From Nocardiopsis coralli (GTDB lineage: Bacteria; Actinomycetota; Actinomycetes; Streptosporangiales; Streptosporangiaceae), in contig NZ_JADBGI010000001.1 in the NCBI RefSeq assembly GCF_014892575.1, positions 62,001 to 126,000 on the forward strand: a stretch of 64,000 nucleotides of DNA, given 5' to 3'. The position numbers and the translations under genes were made by a program. The notes under the pieces were generated by a model, which made no database searches, was not told the DNA's origin, and worked only from the letters and a program-made list of their open reading frames with translations. Below, one piece after another: positions 34,269 to 42,408 of the stretch (its first letter is position 1; each line of letters begins with the position of its first letter).

Positions 34269-35651
34269 TCAGCTCTCCGTCGCGGTGGCATCCCACGCCT
34301 CCCGCAACTGCCCCTCCCCGGGGAGGCGATCCGGGTCGACATGGACCTCCTCCGCGGTTCCTGTGGCAGTGGAGCTGACCGTCACCTCTCGCACGTCCTT
34401 GTACGACCCGGACTCGGGTGTGGTCTTGAGCGTGATCTGGCCGGTGTCGGGCCACGGGATGGAACGTGCCACGTCGATGGCGTCCGCCAGATCGGAGCCC
34501 TCGGACAAGGAGTGGCCGATAGGCATCTCCACCCAGACCCGCACATCGGGACCCTGGCTTCGGTCATCACGCGTCCAGCGCACGACGTACCGTTCCGCCC
34601 GGGCCTGCGCGATCGAGGGCGCCAGGTCCTCGAGGTCAGAACGCGTTCCCCAAAAGAGAACACCCTCGTCGACCCGGACCCTCGCCTCCTGTGGCAGACC
34701 GGCCGACTGCAGAGCCTCTGCGAGGCCGGGCAGCTGCGACGGATCCGCGGCTCGACCTGCGGCTGCCGACACGTCGATTTGGGTGAGACCGTGGTCGAGG
34801 CTCTGTACCGCCCAGCCGTCGTCCTCGATGTCGCCCGCCATCTCCAAGGCGGCGCCGGGGTCCGCGTCACCGACGAAGAGTCTGCGTTGATCGGAGGTCT
34901 CGAGCGTGACACGCGGTGATTCAGGGTCCAGGATGCGTGCTGCGGACTGCGAATCCTGGGCGAGCGGACCGAGATCGAGGAACGGGATGGTCGTCCGGAT
35001 TTCCAGAGAGGTTTCCTCGAGAAGGACAGAGGTGATATCCGGGCCCCACTCGCCCAATGACTCCAGGACCTCTCGATGGTTCGTCTGCAGCCGGTGGATG
35101 GAGATCACGTTCCAGCCGTCCTCACCTTCAACCTCCACGTCCTCGACACGGAGATTCTCCTCCTCAATCAGTGTCAGCCAATCGAGGATGCTCACCAAAG
35201 GTGGTTCGGTCGCGTCAACGAAGACGATGCTCTGATCGTCGAGTATGGCCCGGCCGTCCAGCAGCGTGCTGAGCGCGACGAGGGCTTGCGCGACATCGCC
35301 GGTCTCGGCCCTGTGACGAGAGCCCACCTTCACCTCTGCAGTCCCCAGAGAGACTCGGGCGGCGGGCATCACCTCGTCGTCGATTACCTCCTCGGTCGCC
35401 TCAAGGATCGTCTCGATCTCGGCCTCTCCCGTTGACGAAGCGATCTCCACCCGGAGCACTTCTTCGGATGCGGACCTCTCCGGCTCGGCGGACTCCACGC
35501 CGGTCAGGTCGCCGATGTCGCGGGCGATGCGGAAACCGCCGGATCGCGTCCACAGTCCCAGTCCGACGGCCAGGGCCAAAACAAGAGCGACGCAGATCCC
35601 GATGGTCCAACGTCGTCTTCGTGGGTGGTGCTTCGCGGTGTCTGTCGTCAT
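34269..35651 (-). CDS. Membrane-anchored hypothetical protein, 460 residues
   Basis: A short basic cytoplasmic N-terminus (KHHPRRRRW) and one membrane helix (TIGICVALVLALAVGLGLWT, about 17-36) precede a large acidic exported domain. That domain shows repeated alpha/beta units of about 70 residues (segments such as LVSILDWLTLIEEENLRVEDVEVEGED, DVRVWVEMPIGHS and DVREVTVSSTATG), suggesting a multi-repeat extracellular fold. No known family recognised. It is flanked on both sides by fragments of one transposase in the opposite orientation. Confidence 0.65.
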   Translation of the reverse strand: MTTDTAKHHPRRRRWTIGICVALVLALAVGLGLWTRSGGFRIARDIGDLTGVESAEPERSASEEVLRVEIASSTGEAEIETILEATEEVIDDEVMPAARVSLGTAEVKVGSRHRAETGDVAQALVALSTLLDGRAILDDQSIVFVDATEPPLVSILDWLTLIEEENLRVEDVEVEGEDGWNVISIHRLQTNHREVLESLGEWGPDITSVLLEETSLEIRTTIPFLDLGPLAQDSQSAARILDPESPRVTLETSDQRRLFVGDADPGAALEMAGDIEDDGWAVQSLDHGLTQIDVSAAAGRAADPSQLPGLAEALQSAGLPQEARVRVDEGVLFWGTRSDLEDLAPSIAQARAERYVVRWTRDDRSQGPDVRVWVEMPIGHSLSEGSDLADAIDVARSIPWPDTGQITLKTTPESGSYKDVREVTVSSTATGTAEEVHVDPDRLPGEGQLREAWDATATES

Positions 35652-35859
35652 TCCTGCTCCGGTTCTCCCAGGACTGCCGGCCAGGTAAGTCCGCCCCGGT
35701 CCTCGTACCAGTTCACCGCGGCGGAGCTTCGTTTCAGGCGGAGGAGCGAAGGGGCTGTGACGTCTGCGAAGGTGTGGACGGTTCGGTAGTCACCTCGAAC
35801 AGCCTATCCATCGATCCTTCGAAGGCATCGAAGGTGGCTCTGACCAGGTATTGGTGAAT

Positions 35860-36078
35860 CATCGGCGGATCGACGTGCTCCATCATGTGCGGGATGTGAG
35901 CTTTGGTGCGGACGCTTCCCGGGTGCGGACCGGGCACGGACCTCAGAACATGGCGATGCTGCGCAACCTCGCAATCCCGCTCCTGGCGGGGTTGGGTTGC
36001 GCGAGCATTCCCCAGGCCGTGCGTTGGGTGTCCTACGAGGCCTTCACTCGCCCACTCGGACTCCTCCAACTCCCCTGA
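35860..36078 (+). pseudogene. C-terminal remnant of an ISAs1-like transposase
   Basis: The plus-strand sequence reads HHVRDVSFGADASRVRTGHGPQ, then MAMLRNLAIPLLAGLG and a final 'RPLGLLQLP'. This matches the end of ISAs1-type transposases (HVRDVTF-E-DASRVRTG-GP, then LRNLAI-LLR). The conserved catalytic Glu region would lie just upstream and is lost. It is the counterpart of the N-terminal remnant at 34145-34265. Confidence 0.6.
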
Positions 36079-36139
36079 ACAGGGAGAACGCATCCCTCAG
36101 CCGACTTTGCAACAGCCCCGCGACTCCGCTTCCCGGGGT

Positions 36140-38611
36140 TCAGTTCCCTGAGCGGGCGTGTCCGGTCTGTAGTCGACTCAGAGCGTGCTTGGCCTTTTCA
36201 GAATGGGGGTCGGCGTCCAGCGCCTGATGCAGTAGGCCGGCCGCCTGGTCCGGCTCAGCATGCCTGGCGCAGGTGGTGATGGTGTCGACGACTTGGGAGC
36301 GCAGGTGGGCGCGGGCTTCTTCGGCCCAAAGGTAGTCGGCGTCGGCGACCAGGCCTGGCCCTGCCATAGAGGCGGCGGTCGAGGCCAGGGTGGCGTCGCG
36401 CTGTTGGGCGGCTTCGCTCAGGAGGTCGCGCACGCGCCACAGGTCGCAGGTGACCAGGTCGGGGTTGAGGCGGTAGCGGTCTTCGTCATGGACGATGACG
36501 AGCGTGGCGTGTTCTTCGAGGTGCTCTCGGCAGGCGGAGCGCGCGGCGCTGACGGCGTCGTGGAAGCGGCGCACAGCGCGATGGGGTGCGGTCTCGGGCC
36601 ACATGTGCTCGATGGCGGCTTCCAGGCGTGTGCCGTCGGGGTGGTGGACGGCGAGGTAGGCGAGGACTTCGTAGGCGGCCCGGCGGCCGGGTTTGACCTG
36701 GTGTCCGCATGCGGCGAGGGTGATCCGCTCGCCGAGCACCGTCAGAGCTACAGCGCCCGCCGGTGGGTCCCCGTTCCCGCTCGATGGGGCAGGCGTCGAG
36801 CTCGGACCGTCGCCGGACGTGCCAGGACGGTCGGCGTCAGCGTCCCCGGCGGGTGTGTCCTCTCCCTCTGCTTCGCTCGGGCCCTCGTCCTTGGCCGGGT
36901 CGGGCTCAGCTGTCTCTGGCGGGCGGGTTTGAGTGTTCAGGGCCTCGTGCAGGGGCTGGGCGAGGGTGGGGTGCCAGGTGTGTCCGCTGACGTCTTGCAG
37001 GGGCGTCTCGGCGTAGGTGATGGTGCCGGCCTCGTCGAGGGTCAGGGTGGGGCCGTCGGTGTCGGGCCAGGGGCCGAGCAGGACCGCGTGCAGTGGGGCG
37101 TGGGGGGTGTGGGCGAGCAGGGTGGTGATCTCGGCGGCCACGTCGGGCTCGGCGGGGGCCAGGACGACGAACTGGGGGCCGGCGGCAAGGGCGGTCTCGT
37201 CGTCTTCACCGGCGTCGTCGGCGATGCGGTGGCGGGCCAGGAGCTGCATCTGCAGCAGGGTCAGGGCGTCCTCGGTGGTGTCGGTAACCATGACGGGGCT
37301 GTGTTCGGCCACGTTGGGCAGGCGCCAGGGCGTGTGCAGGAGTTCGGCCAGAGTGCTGCGGGGCACGACCACGGTCAGGGCGGAATCGCTCTCGTCCAGG
37401 GCGCGGGTGAGCAGGGTGCGTGCGGCACCGTGCGCTCCGGGTCCGGTAATGCCCAGGCCGGGAACCTGGGCCAGATCGATCAGGGCCAGGTCCTGGCCGG
37501 TAGGAGCGGCCGGCGGAGTGCCATCACCGCGGCTGGAATCGATCCCGGCACCGTGCTGGTGGTGTTCCTCGCTCTCGGCGGCGCCGACCTCCGCGTCGTC
37601 CCGGCCGTCGTCCGTCTCAGCCGCTGTGGTCTCTTCATCGGTGGTGAGGGTTGCGTCGCGTCGGCGTTCGAGGCCCATACCGGCCAGGGTTCCGGCGCCG
37701 GCAGCGGTCATGGCCACGATCAGGCCGCCGGGCAGTGACAGCCCCACGGCGGAGCCCTGCTGCTGTTCGGCCTCTTCGTCTTGGCCGGGTTCCTCTTCAT
37801 GAACGGGTGGGGTTTCGGGCTCGGGTTCGGGCGGCGCGATCAGCACGTCGTAGGAGATCTCGACCCGGCGCTGCTCGGCATCGTCAGCTTCCTCCAGCAG
37901 CGAGCGGTCACCCTCGGCTTGGGTTTCGATGACCACGTCCTGGTCCAGGTGCTCACGCAGTGCGTGCGCAACCGCCTCCGCGCGGTGTTGCGAGAGCTCG
38001 AGGTTGTAGTCGGCGTCCCCGGCCGAGTCGGTGTGACCGGTGACCACCACCGGCAGTTCGGGCGCGCCGTGCTTGCCGATGAGCTCAGCCGTGGCGGCCA
38101 CGTCCTCCGTCATGCCGTCGGTCAGTTCTGCTGAGTCGTAGCCGAAGTCGTCCACCGTGCGGTTGCGCTCAACCACGTTCCCCTGCTCTTCGGGGACCTC
38201 TTCGGCATCGGGGGCCTCGACCTCGGTGCTCTCGGGTGCGGCGGGCGCGGTCGCAGCCGGTGCAGGGGCGGCGTGGGCGAGCGCGGGTGCGGTGATCGTG
38301 CCCAGGGTGGTGGCGGCCAGCAGTTGCAGCGGGCGCAGACCGCGCAGGTACACCGGGCGCCGGCGCAGGTGGGCGGCGATCTCGAGTCCCAGGACGGCGA
38401 GGTAGAGGCCCCAGATGCCCCACAGGGCCACGATGAGCGCTGCGGTGCCGAGCCCGTTGGGCAGGCGCAGGCTGGACAGGTGGACCTGCCAGGACAGGGC
38501 CGACAGGTCCGGGGCGGGCCAGGTCAGGGTGGTGGCCAGAACAGGGAGGGCGAGCAGGAGCAGGGCGCTGGTGGCCAGGGCGGCGGCGCGGCGGGTGCGG
38601 TGGGAACTCAC
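36140..38611 (-). CDS. Membrane protein fusing an OmpA-like peptidoglycan-binding domain to a C-terminal BTAD (SARP-type) domain, Tad locus
   Basis: An 823-residue protein. There are hydrophobic segments at about 11-31, 56-76 and 95-113, then an OmpA-like module at about 155-255 (VVVTGHTDSAGDADYNLELSQHRAEAV at 188-214, and Arg in RRVEI near 250). A Glu-rich linker and a fourth hydrophobic segment (about 290-312) follow, then a cytoplasmic domain around 380-570, an acidic linker, and a BTAD-type domain from about 640 (VLGERITLAACGHQVKPGRRAAYEVLAYLAVHHPDG ... HRAVRRFHDAVSAAR) to the end. Related proteins in actinobacterial Tad loci usually carry LysM rather than OmpA. It could sense or anchor to the wall outside and regulate inside. 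Last gene of the operon. Confidence 0.75.
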   Translation of the reverse strand: MSSHRTRRAAALATSALLLLALPVLATTLTWPAPDLSALSWQVHLSSLRLPNGLGTAALIVALWGIWGLYLAVLGLEIAAHLRRRPVYLRGLRPLQLLAATTLGTITAPALAHAAPAPAATAPAAPESTEVEAPDAEEVPEEQGNVVERNRTVDDFGYDSAELTDGMTEDVAATAELIGKHGAPELPVVVTGHTDSAGDADYNLELSQHRAEAVAHALREHLDQDVVIETQAEGDRSLLEEADDAEQRRVEISYDVLIAPPEPEPETPPVHEEEPGQDEEAEQQQGSAVGLSLPGGLIVAMTAAGAGTLAGMGLERRRDATLTTDEETTAAETDDGRDDAEVGAAESEEHHQHGAGIDSSRGDGTPPAAPTGQDLALIDLAQVPGLGITGPGAHGAARTLLTRALDESDSALTVVVPRSTLAELLHTPWRLPNVAEHSPVMVTDTTEDALTLLQMQLLARHRIADDAGEDDETALAAGPQFVVLAPAEPDVAAEITTLLAHTPHAPLHAVLLGPWPDTDGPTLTLDEAGTITYAETPLQDVSGHTWHPTLAQPLHEALNTQTRPPETAEPDPAKDEGPSEAEGEDTPAGDADADRPGTSGDGPSSTPAPSSGNGDPPAGAVALTVLGERITLAACGHQVKPGRRAAYEVLAYLAVHHPDGTRLEAAIEHMWPETAPHRAVRRFHDAVSAARSACREHLEEHATLVIVHDEDRYRLNPDLVTCDLWRVRDLLSEAAQQRDATLASTAASMAGPGLVADADYLWAEEARAHLRSQVVDTITTCARHAEPDQAAGLLHQALDADPHSEKAKHALSRLQTGHARSGN

Positions 38612-38621
38612 GAGGGTGACC

Positions 38622-39026
38622 TCACGGGGCGTCGGTGGTGAGGGGTGTGGCGCTGGCGGTGCCGGAGGCGGTGCGCTCGGGCAGCGGCAGCAGGGCGAAG
38701 GAGGCGGTGGTGTGGGCGGTGACGGTGACGGCTTCGCCCTGGACCGTGGCGGTGCCGTCCATCCCGGCCCCGTCCAGGTGGTCTTCGGCGGCTGCAGCGG
38801 CCTGCTCCGGTTGAAGGGTCACGGTTCCGTCGGCTCGGTAGAGGGCCAGGTCGATCTGCTGGGCGCCGACCCGGGCGGCTTCTTGGGCGGTGTGCAGGGC
38901 CGAGGAACGTTGGGCCAGGGCGGAGCCGACGTCGAAGACGAACGCGGCCAGGAGCAGGAGGGCGCCGGCCATGACGACGGAGAAGGCGGTGGCCTGGCCC
39001 TCATCGCCGAACTTGCTGGGCTTCAT
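38622..39026 (-). CDS. TadG-like pilus assembly protein
   Basis: A 134-residue protein with a short N-terminus (KPSKFGDEGQATAFSVVMAG) and one membrane helix (GALLLLAAFVFDVGSAL) carrying the 'G-x-A-[TS]' entry typical of TadE/TadG-type pseudopilins (the 'RRDERGQ-T' motif type). The exported part is Ala/Thr-rich (RVGAQQIDLALYRADG). Its start overlaps the stop of the preceding TadE-like gene by 4 bp. Confidence 0.72.
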   Translation of the reverse strand: MKPSKFGDEGQATAFSVVMAGALLLLAAFVFDVGSALAQRSSALHTAQEAARVGAQQIDLALYRADGTVTLQPEQAAAAAEDHLDGAGMDGTATVQGEAVTVTAHTTASFALLPLPERTASGTASATPLTTDAP

Positions 39027-39457
39027 GGGGTGCTCCGGTAGGTGTCGACCACCGAGGTCGCATCGCCCTCGACCGTGGTGGTGCCGGGAAGGCCCAGGCC
39101 GGTCAGTTGCGACAGGTCGGCGGTGCAGCTCACGGTTGCGGTGACCGTGGCTCCGGGGGCCAGCCCGGCGGTGTCCAGCGCGAGGTCGTAGTCGGCGCAG
39201 GCCACGTCGTGCGTACGCAGAGCCTCCTCTACCGCGGTCTCGGCTGCGGTGTGCGCGGCGGCGGGGGTGCGCTCCAGGGTCGCGGCCCGTGCGGCGGCAT
39301 GAGCAGCGGTGTCCGAGCCCATGCGCGCGGCCACGACGTGGTGAGCGAGCAGGGCCAGCAGGGCGAGCAGGACCAGTGCGGGCACCATGATCGCGAACTC
39401 GGCCGTAGCCGAGCCCCCATCGTCGCCGGGGCGCCGGTGTGCGGCGCGTGGGTTCAT
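39023..39457 (-). CDS. TadE-like minor pilin
   Basis: A 144-residue protein with a short basic leader and the TadE entry sequence GGSATAEFAIMVPALVLLALLALLAHHV, including the Glu five residues into the hydrophobic segment expected for type IVc prepilins. The remainder is an exported domain with two Cys (DVACADYD, TVSCTADL) that could form a disulfide. ATG 39457 overlaps the preceding gene's stop (ATGA). Minor component of the Tad pilus. Confidence 0.8.
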   Translation of the reverse strand: MNPRAAHRRPGDDGGSATAEFAIMVPALVLLALLALLAHHVVAARMGSDTAAHAAARAATLERTPAAAHTAAETAVEEALRTHDVACADYDLALDTAGLAPGATVTATVSCTADLSQLTGLGLPGTTTVEGDATSVVDTYRSTP

Positions 39458-39840
39458 GGCTCCTCCGTTGCGCGTTCGACGGGCCCGGTGACCTGGGAGG
39501 AGACGGGCCAGTCCAGGCCGGGCAGCACGGTGGGCACCGTTGCGCTCACCTCGACGCGGGCCTGGGCGTCGGTGCGCTCGACGCTGATGGTGAGCTCCTG
39601 CAGCAGCTCCCCCTGGAGCTGGCCGGCCACCTCCTGGGCACGTGCGTGGCCCTGTTCTTCGGTGCCCTCGAGCACGCGGGTCTGGGCGTGGCCGTGGTCG
39701 GCGATGGTCTGGGTGAGGTGATCGGCGTGGGCCCACAGCCCCACCTGCACCAGCAGCGCCAACAGAAGCAGCATCACGGGGGTGGCCACGACCAGTTCGG
39801 TGCTGCCGGCGTCGCCCTCTACTCGCCGGTGGGAGCGCAT
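39454..39840 (-). CDS. TadE-like minor pilin
   Basis: A 128-residue protein with leader and hydrophobic segment DAGSTELVVATPVMLLLLALLVQVGLW (TadE pattern with Glu at position +5 after Gly-Ser) followed by an exported helical domain (HADHLTQTIADHGHAQTRVLEG, QEVAGQLQGELLQEL). It sits 2 bp after the pilin gene stop and overlaps the next TadE gene by 4 bp. Confidence 0.8.
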   Translation of the reverse strand: MRSHRRVEGDAGSTELVVATPVMLLLLALLVQVGLWAHADHLTQTIADHGHAQTRVLEGTEEQGHARAQEVAGQLQGELLQELTISVERTDAQARVEVSATVPTVLPGLDWPVSSQVTGPVERATEEP

Positions 39841-39842
39841 GG

Positions 39843-40004
39843 TCAGCCCAGGGTGATGGAGCCGGCCCAGTCCAGGACCGTCTCCGAGATCAACGCCAGG
39901 GCGCCCAGGGCGAGCACCACGAGGGTGGCGGTCACGGCGACGGCCTCGGTGGAGTACCCGTCATCGGACGATCTGCGTCGGGGGTGCTGACCTCTCGAGT
40001 GCAT
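39843..40004 (-). CDS. Flp-type major pilin (53 residues)
   Basis: A short gene: a basic leader (HSRGQHPRRRSSDDG) followed by YSTEAVAVTATLVVLALGAL and a short tail ending DWAGSITLG. The Gly/Tyr-Ser-Thr-Glu junction with Glu at +4/+5 and the following hydrophobic helix are the features of Flp/Tad prepilins, which are cleaved by a TadV-type peptidase (not seen in the window). AAAGGAG lies 6 nt before ATG, a strong site consistent with high expression. It sits between tadC and the TadE genes, as expected for the major subunit. Confidence 0.82.
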   Translation of the reverse strand: MHSRGQHPRRRSSDDGYSTEAVAVTATLVVLALGALALISETVLDWAGSITLG

Positions 40005-40028
40005 CGTGGCTCCTTTCGCGGAGGGGGT

Positions 40029-40931
40029 TCACACGCTGGTCAGAATGAGGCTCACGGCCGGGTAGCCGATCAGGAGCAGGAACCCGGCGAACATCAAGAC
40101 CACGGGCAACGACATGCGTTCGGTGGCCGCATGGGCCTCGGCCTCCAGATCGGCCAGGTGCTGGCCACGCAAGGTTGAGGCTTTGGCGGCCAGGCTGGCG
40201 CGCACCCGGGCCCCGTCGGCCCCGGCCAGGCGCAGGCTCGCGGCCAGGTCGGTGGCGGCCGGCACCTGGTAGCGCTCCCCCAGTTCCTGCAGGGCGCTCC
40301 AGGTGGGTTCACGGCGCAGGGTGGCGGTGTGCAGGCTGGTGCGCAGGGCGCGCATGGCCCAGGTGTCGGTGGTCCGGGTGGCCTCGTGCAGGGCCCCTTG
40401 GACCCCGGCGCCGCCGGCCAGGGAGATGACGACCAGATCGCACACCGCGGCGATGGTGTGGCGCATCTGTTCGCTGCGTTCGCGGGCCTGGTCGCGGGCT
40501 TCCAGGTCAGGGCCCATCCACAGTAGGAGCGCGAACACGAACCAGGCGCCCAGGGCCCAGGTGGGCCTCAGCGACAGTCCGGACACGGTCAGCATCGCCC
40601 CGGCCGCGGGCGGCACCACAAGTGCGAGGCCGAGCATGGCGGCCTTCTGGGCAAGGTAGTCCTCGACCGGCTTCTCGCACGCGCTCAGATGCTGACGGGT
40701 GCGGCGGGTGGGCAGGCCGAGCCCGGCCAGGACCGGAACGCCGGGCCTGCCCAGCATGCGCGACCATCCACCACTCGGTGCGGTTGGGGCGTCATCGATT
40801 GGGAGCGGTGGCGCGGGATCGCTGAGTCGCTCGGCGAGGGAGGGCTGCGTCAAGCGCGGCCACAGCGCCGCGACCAGGCCGCCGGCCACCAGCAATCCGC
40901 CCAGGGCGGCAACGGCGAGGGGGATGCTCAT
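40029..40931 (-). CDS. tadC: TadC-type inner-membrane platform protein
   Basis: A 300-residue protein of the T2SSF (GspF-type) family with one N-terminal TM helix (LAVAALGGLLVAGGLVAALW), two more (MLGLALVVPPAAGAMLTVSGL, WALGAWFVFALLLWMG) before the conserved cytoplasmic domain (MRHTIAAVCDLVVISLAGGAGVQGALHEA), and a C-terminal helix (LPVVLMFAGFLLLIGYPAVSLIL). With TadB it forms the pilus assembly platform driven by TadA. Its ATG originally overlapped the tadB stop; an IS110-type element now separates them, leaving the coding sequence intact but without tadB translation directly upstream. Confidence 0.85.
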   Translation of the reverse strand: MSIPLAVAALGGLLVAGGLVAALWPRLTQPSLAERLSDPAPPLPIDDAPTAPSGGWSRMLGRPGVPVLAGLGLPTRRTRQHLSACEKPVEDYLAQKAAMLGLALVVPPAAGAMLTVSGLSLRPTWALGAWFVFALLLWMGPDLEARDQARERSEQMRHTIAAVCDLVVISLAGGAGVQGALHEATRTTDTWAMRALRTSLHTATLRREPTWSALQELGERYQVPAATDLAASLRLAGADGARVRASLAAKASTLRGQHLADLEAEAHAATERMSLPVVLMFAGFLLLIGYPAVSLILTSV

Positions 40932-42407
40932 TAGAGGACCATCCTTAGTGCAGCCCTTTTGGGTAGGGTTGTGACCTCTCGGTCCCGGTGGGTGCATGGC
41001 CAGTAGTGCGAGCTGTTCAACGGCCAGCATGAGTTCCGCCAGCCCCGCCGGGCCGAGGCCGTCTGATCGGCTTCAGGGACACGCCCCGCAGAGGGCCGAT
41101 TAATGAGCTCCCGGCAGACGACCTCACCACCGGGCAGGTGCTCCACCAGCAACTCTGGAGTACGACGCACGTGTTCATCGGATGGGACTGGGCCACCGAA
41201 ACCCATGACGTGACCGTCATGGACCACACCGGCCAACGCATCGACCGGTGGGAGTTCTCCCACACCGAAGAAGGCATCGCCACGACCCTGGCCCGGCTGC
41301 GCAGCCACGGCCCCCCGGCCGAGATGCCAGTGGCGATCGAGACCACCCGCGGCCTGTCCGTGGACCGCCTGCTGGCCGCCGGACACCCCGTGGTGCCCGT
41401 GCACCCCAACGCCTTCCACGCCATGCGAGCACGCTGGGGCGCTTCCAAGGCCAAGACCGACGCCGGCGACAGCTTCAAACTCGCCGACTACCTGCGCACC
41501 GACGGCCACATGCTGCCCCGCCTGGAGCCCACCGAGCAGGCCACCCTGGACCTGCAAGCCCTCACACGTACCCGCGCTGACCACGTCGAGGCAAAGGTCG
41601 CCGCCGTCAACCAACTCGCCGCCCTGCTGGACGAGCACTGGCCCGGCGGCAAAGCGGTCTTCGCCAACCTGGACAGCGACATCGCGCTGTCCTTCCTTGG
41701 ACGCCACCCCACCCCGTCCTCGGCCGCCAAACTCACCGCCGGACGCCTTCAGGCCTGGTGCAAGCGACGCGGCTACTCCGGCAGGAAGCCTGGCACCGTT
41801 CTCATCGAACGGTTGCGAGCCGCCCCGACAGCGGCCTCCCGCCCCAGCGAGACCATCGTTGAGCAGCTGGTCCTGATCCAGGTCCAGCTGGTCCAGGGCC
41901 TGCGGGAAACCATCCGTGAGCTGGACAAGGCCGTCGCCGAAGCGGTCGCCGCCCACCCCTACGCGCCGTTGTTCGCACCCATGCCGCGCATCGGCACGAT
42001 CAACCTCGGCCAGATCATCGGCGAGGTCGGCCCGCTCCTGGAGCGTGCACGAACGTGCGAGCAGCTCATCGCGGAGACGGGCGTGGTCCCGGTCACCCGA
42101 GCTTCGGGCAAGTCGCGGGCGGTGGCCTTCCGGTTCGCGACCAACCGGCGGGCACGCTTGGCCCTGACCCAGTTCGCCGACCACAGCCGACACGGCAGCG
42201 CATGGGCCGCCAAGATCTACAACGACGCCCGTGCCCGCCAGAAGCGGCATCCGCACGCTACCCGGATCTTGGCCCGGTCCTGGTTGCGGGTGGTGTGGGC
42301 CTGTTGGCGTGATGGCACCGTCTACGCCCCTGCCGCTCACCAGGCCAACGGCAAGATCGTTACCACCTCGGAGGTGCCTTTGGCGGCATAGGGGTTGACT
42401 CAGGAAA
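40932..42407 (+). mobile_element. IS110-family insertion sequence, inserted between tadB and tadC
   Basis: About 1476 bp, bounded by copies of CTCAT (40927-40931 and 42408-42412). Removing it and one CTCAT rejoins tadB and tadC with an ATGA overlap, the same arrangement as elsewhere in this operon, so the ends are placed with good confidence. The left end holds a roughly 200-bp non-coding region and the right end is short (15 bp after the transposase stop), typical of the IS110 group. No terminal inverted repeats are seen, also typical. IS110 elements often make no target duplication, so one CTCAT may belong to the element. Confidence 0.85.
41138..42391 (+). CDS. IS110-family transposase (DEDD recombinase)
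   Basis: A 417-residue protein with the N-terminal DEDD motif: Asp17 in FIGWDWATETHDV, Glu68 in VAIETTRGLSVD, and Asp108/Asp111 in KTDAGDSFKLADYLR. The C-terminal IS116/IS110/IS902 domain is present (MPRIGTINLGQIIGEVGPL, then SGKSRAVAFRFATNRRARLAL). The gene appears intact. The exact start is uncertain because the frame is open a little upstream. Confidence 0.9.
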   Translation: MLHQQLWSTTHVFIGWDWATETHDVTVMDHTGQRIDRWEFSHTEEGIATTLARLRSHGPPAEMPVAIETTRGLSVDRLLAAGHPVVPVHPNAFHAMRARWGASKAKTDAGDSFKLADYLRTDGHMLPRLEPTEQATLDLQALTRTRADHVEAKVAAVNQLAALLDEHWPGGKAVFANLDSDIALSFLGRHPTPSSAAKLTAGRLQAWCKRRGYSGRKPGTVLIERLRAAPTAASRPSETIVEQLVLIQVQLVQGLRETIRELDKAVAEAVAAHPYAPLFAPMPRIGTINLGQIIGEVGPLLERARTCEQLIAETGVVPVTRASGKSRAVAFRFATNRRARLALTQFADHSRHGSAWAAKIYNDARARQKRHPHATRILARSWLRVVWACWRDGTVYAPAAHQANGKIVTTSEVPLAA

Positions 42408-42408
42408 C

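Noticed and set aside
36260-37738. 492-codon plus-strand frame opposite the OmpA-BTAD gene
   Set aside because: Gly/Val-rich antisense shadow without any motif.
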